Positions 51,356 to 60,037 of a stretch of 64,000 bases of DNA are shown in pieces. Location of the stretch: contig DASXUX010000030.1 in assembly GCA_036504595.1 (NCBI GenBank), forward strand, positions 124,001 through 188,000, in the 5' to 3' direction. Every line of letters begins with the position of its first letter. Position 1 is the stretch's first letter. Under the pieces are notes generated by a model. It worked only from the letters and a program-made list of their open reading frames with translations, was not told the DNA's origin and did no database searches. A program made the position numbers and the translations under genes. The DNA comes from DASXUX01 sp036504595. Lineage in GTDB: Bacteria > Planctomycetota > SZUA-567 > H5-PLA8.

Positions 51356-52522
51356 CTAGAAGTTGCCTTCAGTTATCGTGTAGAGCAACTCGCGGAAGTC
51401 GTCGGCCTGCTGTTTGCCAGTATCGCGAACCTCTGTGCGAAGAATATAGTTGCCCGGTTCCGTGGGCAGCCAGTTCCGCTCGCCCGCGCCCCAGCTCGCT
51501 CCATCGTCTTCTGGAATCCACGAAAAATTCGGCTCGACCACTTTCTTATAGCCAAAGCGCACTTCAGCCTTGCCGAATAGGCTCTGTGGGAAAACGTCCA
51601 AACTTATCGTGGCGCCCAGCGGCGCACTCTTCTCGGGATAGGCATCAAACGTCAGAGCGACGGCGTCGGCCACCGTGATCGTCTCCAGCAGCGTCCGCGT
51701 CTCCTCGGCCTGCGGCTGTCCGGCACGGCGCACTTCTACCTTAAAGGAGTATTGTCCTGGCGAGGGGAACCGGTACGTGAAGTCCCGCTCCGTCGTCCAC
51801 TCTTTTCCATCGTCGGGGTGCTTCATGGGGACATCGTTAACGCTGTACCGCAGCTCATAAAAATCCAGGTCGGCGCTCAGAGCTTCCGCCAGATTGGCCT
51901 CGACACGAAAATCGTCGCCGGTCAGCGCGCGGTCTTCTTCCTGCACCAGCGCCTTGTCGAAATCAAGGATGTGGACGGCCTTGGTCTGCAGCACGGCTTC
52001 TTTTGGCGCCGATACCCCGCTCGGATCGTCACCGCGCACTTCCACCGTAAAATGCAGTTCGCCCGCGGATTTGACCTCGTACTCGCGGTCCGCACGCTTG
52101 CTCCACTCCGCGCCTTTTTCCTTGAGCACCTCGCCGTTTGCGGTCCAGCGGTATTCGATCGCGTTGACTGCGTCGGCTTCCAGGTGCACGTAATCGCCAA
52201 TCAGAAACGGAATCTGCTCATCGCCCGCCTTGAACCCGCCCGCCACCAGGTCGCCCACGAAGCCGCGCACCATCGGCTGGTTCGTGGGCACGATCGCTGG
52301 CACCCACTCGTTCGGCGCCGCCTTGGGCTGGCGCTCACGGAGGTTCTCGGCGCCGGGAATGGAATCGCGCTCGGAGGCCGACCCAGGGGCACGGCGCGTC
52401 GCGGCCAGTGTCACCGCCCCAGCGATCAGCGCGATTCCCGCCAGCCACGCCCACAGAGTTTTCAGATTTCGCTCAGCCACTGCTATCGCTCCAACCCCGT
52501 GCACGTTTTTCTTCACGTGCAT
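51356..52522 (-). CDS. Single-pass membrane protein with Ig-like domains
   Basis: This 388-residue protein has one N-terminal helix (LWAWLAGIALIAGAVTLAA) and an extracytoplasmic region of about 340 residues with two or three Ig/PKD-like beta domains (ADAVNAIEYRWTANGEVLK; FDKALVQEEDRALTGDDF; FPQSLFGKAEVRFGYKKV). GGAG is 5 bases before the ATG. It is the most downstream gene of the pilin-type run and could act as an accessory or anchoring protein. I do not recognise a family. Confidence 0.75.
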   Translation of the reverse strand: MHVKKNVHGVGAIAVAERNLKTLWAWLAGIALIAGAVTLAATRRAPGSASERDSIPGAENLRERQPKAAPNEWVPAIVPTNQPMVRGFVGDLVAGGFKAGDEQIPFLIGDYVHLEADAVNAIEYRWTANGEVLKEKGAEWSKRADREYEVKSAGELHFTVEVRGDDPSGVSAPKEAVLQTKAVHILDFDKALVQEEDRALTGDDFRVEANLAEALSADLDFYELRYSVNDVPMKHPDDGKEWTTERDFTYRFPSPGQYSFKVEVRRAGQPQAEETRTLLETITVADAVALTFDAYPEKSAPLGATISLDVFPQSLFGKAEVRFGYKKVVEPNFSWIPEDDGASWGAGERNWLPTEPGNYILRTEVRDTGKQQADDFRELLYTITEGNF

Positions 52523-52625
52523 GTCTACTCCGGCGCACCGTGCTTATCTAGTGACGGTTCGTGGAGGAAAACCTTTGAAAAAGCTGGAAGGTCACAACGA
52601 AACGTCCAGCAGCCCGTCGAAGAAG

Positions 52626-52671
52626 GGCGGCGGCGGAAGCCGCCGTCTGCAGGCGAGGACGCCTGCGGTAC
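52626..52671. repeat. Palindromes between the pilin-run genes
   Basis: GGCGGCGGCGGAAGCCGCCG hairpin followed by CTGCAGGCGAGGACGCCTGC, a variant of the TACCGCAGGCC family. The 195-base gap 52523-52717 shows no gene. Confidence 0.7.
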
Positions 52672-52717
52672 AGCCTCTTTCAACGGACTGCTTGCGTGCA
52701 CGCGACAGAAACTTCGG

Positions 52718-54040
52718 CTATTTGCTTGTCTCGGGCTCCGCATCCGGGGAGAAGTCGGGCACGTCCAGCGGGTCCAAGCCCTGCTTTGGCCGGGACTGCA
52801 ATTGAGGCAGCCTCAACAGCAGCCACTGGCGCCAGACGAGTTCCTGGTTGCCGAAGTCCTGACCCTTGGTCTCCAGCACGAGCGCACGGTGGGCGATAGA
52901 GGAGACCTGGGGATCCTTCAGCAACTGCACGAGCACCGGAAGCGTCAGCTCGTCGGGTTTCTGCGCCAACCCCTCGACAATCGCGCCCCTCACCGTGGCG
53001 TCCTTCTCGTTCTGCAGCGCCGCGATGGCCGTCGGCCGATGGGTGGGCGAACGCGCCAACGTGCCTTGGACAATGGCGCGCACCGCGGGGTCCGGGTCGT
53101 AGCCGTAGCCGATGAGCGCGTTTGCGGCCGTGGCCGGGTCCACGCTGGCCACGGCTGCGAGCACCGCCAGGCGGGCGGCTCCTTTCTTTTCCTGGATCAG
53201 TGGCTGCAACCGCTCGATCACCGCCCGTGCCTTCTCGTTGTTGTTTCCGTATCGCCCAACCGCCTTGGCCGCCGCAGGGCTGTCCGGGCCACCTTCGGCA
53301 ACCTTCGCGATCGCGAGCGCCAATTGCTTCTCGTCGAACTTCTCGCCAACCGTGTCCCACACCACGTCGCTGGGCAGCTTCGATTTTCCTTCCATGGCCG
53401 TGAGCACATAGGCCTGCGCCCGCGGATCGTCGAATCCCGCAAGCGCCTCGAACAGCGCGGTGCGTGGCGTCTGCCGCTTGTCAGGATTCTCCATGCGGGC
53501 AATCAGAGCCGGCACGGTGGCCACTGCCTTCAGTTCCCGCGCGGCGCGGACATAGTGATACAATGCGGGCCCTTCACTCTCTTCGATCAGTTTGGGAAGC
53601 AGTTCGGACAGCAGCGGCCCCAGCTCGACCAGATGCTTGTAGGCCAGTTCCCTCTGTTTCGAACTCTGTTGTTCGAAATAGGGCTGAAGGGTTGCCACGC
53701 GCAGTTTGGTTTCCTCAGCGTTCGAAGCAACCCCAGGGGCCAAGGAGGTCAGCAGCGGCAACGAACCGGCGCTGTCCCGTGCGGCAGCGGCCGGCCTGGT
53801 GCGCACCGCCTGGGGGCCTGTAACAACGCCTGGCGGCGGCGGCGGTGGTGGTGGAATCTGGGGCTTGACCTCGGCCTGTTCCTCAGGCCCGCCAAAGGAC
53901 GGCAGCAGAACGGCAATCACGATCAGCAGCGCGGCGCCGCCCAGCATCATCTTGCGCTGGCGCGGCGTGGTCGCGCTGGGACGGCGGCGCACCTTTTTCG
54001 CGACGGGGGCGGGCGGATGGCTCGGCGGCCGAGTGCTCAC
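52718..54040 (-). CDS. Membrane-anchored HEAT-repeat protein
   Basis: This 440-residue protein starts at a GTG (AAGGAG 9 bases upstream). It has a basic N-terminus, one helix (MMLGGAALLIVIAVLLPSF), a Pro-rich linker (PPPPPPPPG), and from ~110 to ~390 helical HEAT-like repeats (ARELKAVATVPALIARMENP; EALAGFDDPRAQAYVLTAM; VASVDPATAANALIGYGYDP; LARSPTHRPTAIAALQNEKD). Such proteins are scaffolds. It lies within the pilin-type run and may link assembly components. It is separated by 79 bases from the secreted protein upstream. Confidence 0.82.
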   Translation of the reverse strand: MSTRPPSHPPAPVAKKVRRRPSATTPRQRKMMLGGAALLIVIAVLLPSFGGPEEQAEVKPQIPPPPPPPPGVVTGPQAVRTRPAAAARDSAGSLPLLTSLAPGVASNAEETKLRVATLQPYFEQQSSKQRELAYKHLVELGPLLSELLPKLIEESEGPALYHYVRAARELKAVATVPALIARMENPDKRQTPRTALFEALAGFDDPRAQAYVLTAMEGKSKLPSDVVWDTVGEKFDEKQLALAIAKVAEGGPDSPAAAKAVGRYGNNNEKARAVIERLQPLIQEKKGAARLAVLAAVASVDPATAANALIGYGYDPDPAVRAIVQGTLARSPTHRPTAIAALQNEKDATVRGAIVEGLAQKPDELTLPVLVQLLKDPQVSSIAHRALVLETKGQDFGNQELVWRQWLLLRLPQLQSRPKQGLDPLDVPDFSPDAEPETSK

Positions 54041-54119
54041 GAGTAATGTCTCCTTACATCATGAAAGCGTGCACGGGGCCCCCGTGCACGCGTGACTTTC
54101 ACAGGAACTACGTACTGCG

Positions 54120-55247
54120 TTATTCGTTTTCCTGCAACTTCCGCCAGGACCGCACCTGCATGGCGGACGGCTTGCACTTGAAGGCCGCATCGATCGCGCC
54201 ATCGCAGAAGTTGATGTCCCCGTTGCCGGCGAGTTTCACGAGTGTCTGGCCGAGGGGCGAGGTCGTATCGGTGGCGTTACGCCTCATGTTGCGCATATAG
54301 AAGAACGCGCCACCGACGATGTGCGGGCGCGACTGCGTGCCGCCGCCGCCGACGAAGGTCAAGACCTCTTTGTTCGAGGACGGATTCTTGTTGCAGGCGA
54401 TGATAATGAGCCCGGTCCAGCGCGACTGGCCGGACATTTCGAACTGCACATTATTGGGGTCGTCGATCTCCATCACCAGAATACCCGCGCCCGTCTGGTT
54501 GCCAGACCAGTGGATGCCCGTATTTTCAGTCACGGTTCCATCAGCGTTCTTTACGCCCCCAGCATACACCAGCGCGGGACTGGCGATCGTGCCCATAGAC
54601 CCGGACGTGGCGCCCGTGGCCAGATTGATCGTTCCAGTGGCCGCCGCTTTGACGGCGGCGATCAAGCCGTCCAGCGCTGTGGTGCGATTGATCTCGATGT
54701 TCGACAGGCCGGCGAAAAGTTGCGAGGCATCGCTATGAATGCCGCCGACGTCGATGCCCGTCGCAGCGGTACTTGACGTGCCATTGATTTGCCCCACCGA
54801 AAGGGTTTCAAAGGCCGCCCCTGGTACGATTCTCACCGTGTTCGGCTGACCAGCCCCATTCACGCTGGGGTCAACCCAGAACGCCTTGCCCGTGCTGACC
54901 ATGTTTCCACTTAAGTCCGGGGCCTGTTCGACCAGATAGTTGTTGGCGCCGATGGTCATTGGCGTAAGCACCGTGCCGGGCGACGGCTGGGCGGTTACGT
55001 AGTTAAAATCGCCTGGACCCGTTGGCGCTACGTTGATGTCCCTTCCCTCCAAATAGCACGGGGTGCCATTGAAGCCCAGGTTGACCGAGTTTGCATCCAA
55101 ATAGGTCGTCTGCACATACAGCGTGCCGTCCGTCCCAGTGCCGGTCTTCTTGCCGGAACCAGAGGCTTGAACTGGCCCCGAAACCAGCAACACGAGCAGC
55201 GTTGCCAGGCCACAGATGATCCGCCCAGTCCGATTCGCGTGTGTCAT
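54120..55247 (-). CDS. Secreted protein of the minor-pilin operon
   Basis: This 375-residue protein starts at ATG 55247 (GGAGG 8 bases upstream; two earlier ATGs in frame). The signal peptide is GLATLLVLLVSGPVQA. The body contains NVQFEMSGQSRWTGLIIIAC, a pattern seen in PilX-type proteins that have a beta-helical segment with a tip function (xxGLIIxxG). Beta-rich stretches follow (VLTFVGGGGTQSRPHIVGG, AFFYMRNMRRNATD). It has no prepilin signal. It is probably a tip or adhesin partner of the pilin-like proteins upstream, by context. Spacing to the upstream gene is 47 bases. Confidence 0.72.
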   Translation of the reverse strand: MTHANRTGRIICGLATLLVLLVSGPVQASGSGKKTGTGTDGTLYVQTTYLDANSVNLGFNGTPCYLEGRDINVAPTGPGDFNYVTAQPSPGTVLTPMTIGANNYLVEQAPDLSGNMVSTGKAFWVDPSVNGAGQPNTVRIVPGAAFETLSVGQINGTSSTAATGIDVGGIHSDASQLFAGLSNIEINRTTALDGLIAAVKAAATGTINLATGATSGSMGTIASPALVYAGGVKNADGTVTENTGIHWSGNQTGAGILVMEIDDPNNVQFEMSGQSRWTGLIIIACNKNPSSNKEVLTFVGGGGTQSRPHIVGGAFFYMRNMRRNATDTTSPLGQTLVKLAGNGDINFCDGAIDAAFKCKPSAMQVRSWRKLQENE

Positions 55248-55294
55248 GTCCATGCCCTCCATTCATTTGCTCAAACGCCACAGGTCCGAATTGG

Positions 55295-56212
55295 CTATCT
55301 CGCCTTGATCTGAATGTCCAGTGCGCCCCACGGGAGCTGCTCAAAATCCTTGTCCATAGCTTGCACAACGACTTCCAGGGTCACTACGCGGCCGGCTGTC
55401 GTGACGCCGCTTTGCGCTAGACCGCGATGGATGCCCGTGCTGTAGATCGTGTACTTGTTGCGCTTGTTGACCGGATTAATTGAAGGCAGAGCCGCTGTGT
55501 TGTAGCCTTGGCCGACCACGGTGGTATCATCGTGGAACCAATCAATCGCATAGGTGTAAAAGGCCACGTTTCCCAGCGCCTGCGGCACAATGAACGGCTC
55601 AAAATAAACAGGTTTGCCTTGCGTATCCGTCACCGCTAAGCCAGAATTGTTGACCAGGCCGGATGAACGCCAGCTCGGCCGTCCGTTGCCATCCAAGTCC
55701 ACCGTATTCTTGTAGCTTCCGCCCATTTTATAGATGCGCTTCCATTCCGAAGTGCCAAGGCAGCCAGGAATTCGGTTGTTAATGTCGATGGTGCTGTTGT
55801 TGTCGCCAGCTTTGCGCGTCACGTGCACGGACACCGGCTTGCCGGATTGCGGCGCCGTCAGCGGGGTGCCGGAAACGTTGCCAGTGAAACTGGTATCCAG
55901 AGTCCCGGCATCGGTTAATTGACCGTTGCTCAGGCGGGTGGCGGCCGGATAATCCTTGACGACCGCACTCATCTTGGGCTGGTAGACCGGCGCGGAATTG
56001 ATGTCGTTGAGCGCGGCGTCCAAGCCGGCCTCAGCGGCCTCAAAGGCCTTGATGTCTTCCAAGTCCACCTCGACCGCCTTGGCGCGATTGGTCATCTCCA
56101 TCAGGAGCGCGGTGCTGATGCTGGCCAGCAGCGCCACGACGGCCAGAGCGACAATCAGAGCGCTGCCGCGGGGATGAGCGCTGTTTGGTTCAAGCTGCGT
56201 TGTGGGGTTCAT
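55295..56212 (-). CDS. PilX-like type IV pilus assembly protein
   Basis: This 305-residue protein starts at ATG 56212 with AAGGAG 9 bases upstream. Its N-terminus (RGSALIVALAVVALLASIST, then ALLMEMTNRAKAVEVDLED) is the PilX-type helical stalk with a short leader and Gly before the hydrophobic core. The soluble part is beta-rich, with Tyr/Asn-rich segments. PilX-like proteins are minor pilins in type IV pili. It lies in a run with PilW- and PilV-like proteins upstream. Confidence 0.85.
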   Translation of the reverse strand: MNPTTQLEPNSAHPRGSALIVALAVVALLASISTALLMEMTNRAKAVEVDLEDIKAFEAAEAGLDAALNDINSAPVYQPKMSAVVKDYPAATRLSNGQLTDAGTLDTSFTGNVSGTPLTAPQSGKPVSVHVTRKAGDNNSTIDINNRIPGCLGTSEWKRIYKMGGSYKNTVDLDGNGRPSWRSSGLVNNSGLAVTDTQGKPVYFEPFIVPQALGNVAFYTYAIDWFHDDTTVVGQGYNTAALPSINPVNKRNKYTIYSTGIHRGLAQSGVTTAGRVVTLEVVVQAMDKDFEQLPWGALDIQIKAR

Positions 56213-56267
56213 CGCCAAAACTCCTTTTGCTGCCGTTCGCCTCTCGCTTCGCAATAAGCAGGCCAGA

Positions 56268-57386
56268 CTAGTTGTTGCCCGTCGCCGACGTGGCAATGAC
56301 GTACGCGGCATTGTTGCGCATGAAGGCGGTGGTCGTGCACTTCATCAAATGCGGCCGGCCATCGGCGGCGGATTTTAGCAGCCACAGGCACACGCGCAGG
56401 CGGACAAAGGGATCGAGGGTCTGGCTGCCCAAGCTATAGTTGGCGCCCCCGGACATGTACTGTTCGATGCTTCCAAAATCATTGGCTTCCGAATCGAAGA
56501 TGCGATTGCTTATCAATTGGTCGGCGGCGCCGGTAACGCTCGTACAGGGCTGCAGCACACAGGTATCGCTATAGGCCTGCCGGGATTCGGGAACCAGCAC
56601 CTCCACACCCGGATTTCCGACGAAGTAACAGCGCTCCAGATACCCAATGATGTACTTGCTGGTTTTGAAGCCGTCGCCGTCAAGGTCATTGCCTTCGAGC
56701 GCCTCGTCGTAGATGCCGGTCGCACCGAACTTGCCAATGAACATCTTCGGATTGGGCTGAAACCGGTAGCAGCAATAGCCGTTGGGCGTGGGATTGCCCG
56801 TGACCCCGGTCGGCAACGTCCCGCTACAGTGCAACCCGGGGCCCTGCAGCGCAACCGTCTTGCTGCCGTCGTCCGTGTTGGGAACGAAGCGCGCCGTGTC
56901 GCGCCAGCCGTAAAGCATGTTGAAATTGAAGTCTCCGGTGAAGGTCGGTGGGGAGGAGCCCGCACCATGCCCTATGTCCACCAGGCCGTTGACGTCAAGA
57001 GGCTGGACGGGTGTCTGATTGATCTGCACCGACAAGTTGAGCTGGTTGATGGTCGGGTTGTAGAAGCGAACCGGAACTTTGTAGTTGATCTGAGCGTTCT
57101 TAAATGTGTACGTGCCACCGCCGTTGGGGTCCGTCCAAACGACATCGGAGGCCGAACCGGTGACATTGCTGCCGACGGGAATAAGTGTGGCATCCGAAAG
57201 ATCGTCCTGCAGCGCTTTCAGCGTGCGCTCACCTTTGTGCGTCAGCGTCGCCTCGTAGATCTGCTCCTGGAACGAGACCATCGTGCGGTGAGTAATGGCC
57301 AGCGCCATCAGAATCAACAGCGCGAAGATGGCAGAAGCGACCATGACTTCCATCAAGGTCATGCCCCGTGTTCGTTGCGTCCGCAT
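56268..57386 (-). CDS. PilW-like minor prepilin
   Basis: This 372-residue protein starts at ATG 57386 with AGGAGGG 6 bases upstream. The class III signal is RTRG-MTLMEVMVASAIFALLIL, with cleavage after Gly, Met+1 and Glu+5. The remaining ~340 residues are beta-rich (GTYTFKNAQINYKVPVRFYN; several Cys-containing stretches such as GYCCYRF and DTCVLQPC). PilW-like proteins initiate minor-pilin assembly. No prepilin peptidase or assembly ATPase is in the window, so it must use machinery encoded elsewhere. Confidence 0.9.
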   Translation of the reverse strand: MRTQRTRGMTLMEVMVASAIFALLILMALAITHRTMVSFQEQIYEATLTHKGERTLKALQDDLSDATLIPVGSNVTGSASDVVWTDPNGGGTYTFKNAQINYKVPVRFYNPTINQLNLSVQINQTPVQPLDVNGLVDIGHGAGSSPPTFTGDFNFNMLYGWRDTARFVPNTDDGSKTVALQGPGLHCSGTLPTGVTGNPTPNGYCCYRFQPNPKMFIGKFGATGIYDEALEGNDLDGDGFKTSKYIIGYLERCYFVGNPGVEVLVPESRQAYSDTCVLQPCTSVTGAADQLISNRIFDSEANDFGSIEQYMSGGANYSLGSQTLDPFVRLRVCLWLLKSAADGRPHLMKCTTTAFMRNNAAYVIATSATGNN

Positions 57387-57431
57387 GACTTACCCTCCTG
57401 CTCCGGCACCCATGGCACACCCGCCTCACAC

Positions 57432-58388
57432 TCACACCGATGAATCCTGCGCAGCGGTGACGCTTCCAGCACGATTGGTCAGGAACGTGATCACCGTGAT
57501 CTCGCGGGGCAACCCCGATGCGCTCCACCAGCGCACTTGAATGACCACGGGATACACGGCAATCTGCAAGCTCGTATTGAGATACACGTCGATTGGCACG
57601 CGCGGCGGGTTGGCTACCGGCACACTGAGCAGCCGCGGGAACAGCGGCGCCGCTAGAGCATCGCCAAAAGCTTGGCGAGCCGTTGGATTATAGACCATTG
57701 GGGTCTCATCGATCCTGCCATCGCCGTTCAAATCGATGCCATCGGAGGCCGAGACCCACGGTCCGCTGACTTTGTAGCCGCTTCCCACAATGTTCCCATC
57801 GTAATCTTCGCCCATCCGCGCTTCTGTCGGAACTTCATTGTTGATGAAGATGATGCGCATCTCCGGAGCGACCCCGAGCATGGGCGCCCAATAGCTGTTC
57901 CCAACCTGGGTCGCGCCCGGAAAATTCGTCTTTGAGACTTTTACGCCGCGCAAGGTCGCGTCCGCGGGGATGCCACTGCCGCTCCAGCCCAAGTAGAGCT
58001 TGATCCAACCCGGCCGAAGCCGGAAGGAACCGGAGGCGTCATAAGAACCGCCGGAGAAACCGTGGTCGGTGTAGTTCGTTCCGTCGAACTCCGTCGGGTT
58101 GTAGATTCCCGTGTAGACTTGATTCTTGGAGTACGCGTTGGTGCCCGACCACATGGCGTTGTCCACCTGGGGAAACGGCAGACTGCGCATCATGTTGATG
58201 TAACGCTGAATGGCCGCCTGAACCAGCGACTCCTCGCGCTGCAAGGACGCCAAGCGCTGCGAATTCACCCATGCCATGTACGTGCCGGTGATCGCCAGGG
58301 AGAGGATCGCCATAGCCATTGCCACTTCGAGCAAAGTCAAGCCGCGAGCTTTACGCTGGGCCGAGGTCATCGCGGTGCGACTTGTCAT
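57432..58388 (-). CDS. PilV-like minor prepilin
   Basis: This 318-residue protein starts at ATG 58388 with AGGAG 8 bases upstream. The class III signal is KARG-LTLLEVAMAMAILSLAI, with Glu+5. The body includes SFRLRPGWIKLYLGWSGSG and ends in a beta-rich region. PilV-like minor pilins sit at the pilus tip. It is the first gene of the run, 45 bases before the PilW-like gene; the promoter region is 58389-58615. Confidence 0.9.
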   Translation of the reverse strand: MTSRTAMTSAQRKARGLTLLEVAMAMAILSLAITGTYMAWVNSQRLASLQREESLVQAAIQRYINMMRSLPFPQVDNAMWSGTNAYSKNQVYTGIYNPTEFDGTNYTDHGFSGGSYDASGSFRLRPGWIKLYLGWSGSGIPADATLRGVKVSKTNFPGATQVGNSYWAPMLGVAPEMRIIFINNEVPTEARMGEDYDGNIVGSGYKVSGPWVSASDGIDLNGDGRIDETPMVYNPTARQAFGDALAAPLFPRLLSVPVANPPRVPIDVYLNTSLQIAVYPVVIQVRWWSASGLPREITVITFLTNRAGSVTAAQDSSV

Positions 58389-58615
58389 GGGATAGGCTCC
58401 TGCCTCTTAGCCACTTCAGGGAAACTGTAGGGAGTGTGATTGCACGTGCGCACAAACCCCAAACAGCTTCGCAGGACCGCTCAGAAGCACACATTGTGCC
58501 AACGCTTATTTCGGCCGATCCTCGCTGCTGCGCCCAAAACCCGCGATGCACCGGGCGGATTGGGTGACAGCGCTACCGGCGGGTGCCGACCGAGTGTTAC
58601 CGTTAGGCTACGGGT

Positions 58616-58846
58616 GGCACGCTTGCGTTCGCGCCGTCCTTTTGGCGCGAACTCAAGCGTGCTGGACTCTCCTGGTGCCACTGGCACGCGCACGCGGCTT
58701 CTTGCGGGCGCTTGCCAGTGCGGGATTCTAAACGCAAATCCGCACTGGCTAAGCCGGCCAAAAAGACGGCCGGCTGAGCCAGTGGCACCAAGCCATCTGC
58801 ACGCATGAGATTGGCGCAAAGAAACCTGCGCCAATCGCATGCGTGC
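58616..58846. repeat. Compound multi-hairpin element
   Basis: Five stems in 231 bases. (1) 58616-58635 with 58644-58662, up to 19 bp. (2) GGTGCCACTGGC (58674-58685) with 58778-58789, 12 bp, enclosing (3) GCCAGTGCGG (58714-58727) with 58737-58749 and (4) GCCGGCC (58753-58759) with 58768-58774. (5) 58799-58818 with 58827-58846, 20 bp with one mismatch. It lies between the 3' end of the HMG-CoA lyase-like gene and the start of the pilin run, both on the minus strand. No T-run follows the stems. No protein frame is likely. Confidence 0.85.
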
Positions 58847-58866
58847 CACCCTTGGCGTGCCACACT

Positions 58867-59730
58867 TCACCCGTACCGCTGCTGAAACTCCCGCGCCACG
58901 GCTGCACAGCGCTTGGCCTGGAGCAGATCCACGCCAGTCTCAAAGCCCAGTTCTGACAGACGCGCCGCCAGTTCATCAGAAGGAATGTTGGCGATCAACT
59001 TGTCGGTCGCGAACGGACAACCGCCCAGCCCTCCGCCCGCAGCATCGAAGCGCCGGCAGCCGGCCTTCAGCGCGGCTTGCACGCAATCAAACCAGTTTTC
59101 CGGCCGGCCATGAAAATGCGCGCTGAATTCGATCTGCGGGTACTCCGCTTGGGCTCGCGAAAAGACGTGTTCGACCTGCGCCGGCTGAGCGACCGCGACC
59201 GTGTCGGCCAGCGAAATGTGCCGCACGCCCATCAAGGCGAGCCTGCGAATAAGCGCAAAGAGCTCCTCTTCGTTCCAGGGCTCGTCATACGGGTTGCCGA
59301 ACGCCATCGAAAGATAAAGTATGAATGACATGTCGTTCTGTTCGGTGCTCTCGATCATCCGCTCGATCAGCGGCCAGCTATGGCGCGTGCTCTTGCGCGT
59401 ATTCTGCATCTGAAAGCGCGACGACAGGCTGAACGGAAAACCCAGCGCATCCAGTCCGCCGACGTTGATAGCCCGCGTGACGCCCTGGAGATTGACGACA
59501 ATGGCGATCCGTTCGATCGCATGATCGTTTTTGAAAGCCTCGACAATCTCTTCGCTGTCAGCCATCTGCGGCACGTTCTTGGCCGGCACGAAACTGCCGA
59601 GATCAATATGCCGGTACCCAGCCTGGATCAGAGCGCGGATGTAGCGGATCTTTTCGTCTGTGGGTATGAATCCGCTGAGGCCCTGGAACGCGTCCCGGGG
59701 GGTCTCAACGATGATGATGGACTCTGCCAT
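58867..59730 (-). CDS. Hydroxymethylglutaryl-CoA lyase-like enzyme
   Basis: This 287-residue enzyme belongs to the HMG-CoA lyase/DRE-TIM family. Key residues are ETPRDAFQG (Arg12, Asp13), SAHFHGRPENW (His205 and His207, metal ligands), and GGLGGCPFA with Cys238. The reaction of the family is cleavage of 3-hydroxy-3-methylglutaryl-CoA to acetyl-CoA and acetoacetate in leucine breakdown. The start ATG at 59730 has GAGG 4 bases upstream. The opening IIIVETPRDAFQG differs from the common VEVGPRDGLQ, so a related aldolase is possible. It is not next to other leucine genes. Confidence 0.88.
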   Translation of the reverse strand: MAESIIIVETPRDAFQGLSGFIPTDEKIRYIRALIQAGYRHIDLGSFVPAKNVPQMADSEEIVEAFKNDHAIERIAIVVNLQGVTRAINVGGLDALGFPFSLSSRFQMQNTRKSTRHSWPLIERMIESTEQNDMSFILYLSMAFGNPYDEPWNEEELFALIRRLALMGVRHISLADTVAVAQPAQVEHVFSRAQAEYPQIEFSAHFHGRPENWFDCVQAALKAGCRRFDAAGGGLGGCPFATDKLIANIPSDELAARLSELGFETGVDLLQAKRCAAVAREFQQRYG

Positions 59731-59808
59731 GATACCTCAATCTCACGACGAATATTATACCGCGCAGGGACGCCGGGATATTGCGGATTTCGGGTCGAAT
59801 TATGTGGC

Positions 59809-59908
59809 ACGGGCAGCCTCTGTTTGCTGTTGGCTGCCCGTGCTGCTGTAGCAGCGGCCTCCGTGCCGGCCAGTTCCGGCCCGGCCGGCACGGAGGCCGG
59901 CGCTACCC
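59809..59908. repeat. CACGGGCAGCC palindrome, copy 2, and GTAGCxGC palindrome
   Basis: CACGGGCAGCC (59809-59819) with GGCTGCCCGTG (59833-59843), then GTAGCAGCGGCCTCCGTGCC ... GCGCTAC (59849-59908), a GTAGGGC-family palindrome. The first has the same loop as 5360-5394 in opposite orientation. The gap 59731-60037 has no gene. Confidence 0.88.
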
Positions 59909-60037
59909 AATGGCACACGTTATTTGCGCTGTCCGGAAAAGGCCAACAGTGGTATCAGATAGTCCCCGTTCGTTGCCGTAACGTGCGTCTCTGGACTCCA
60001 AACTTCTGGACTCCAGGCTTCTTTTCGGAGATTCCTC

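Noticed and set aside
46068..54046. Long plus-strand frames at 46068 and 51752
   Set aside because: Antisense to the GHL6 gene and to the Ig-like/HEAT genes; no domain, no ribosome-binding site.
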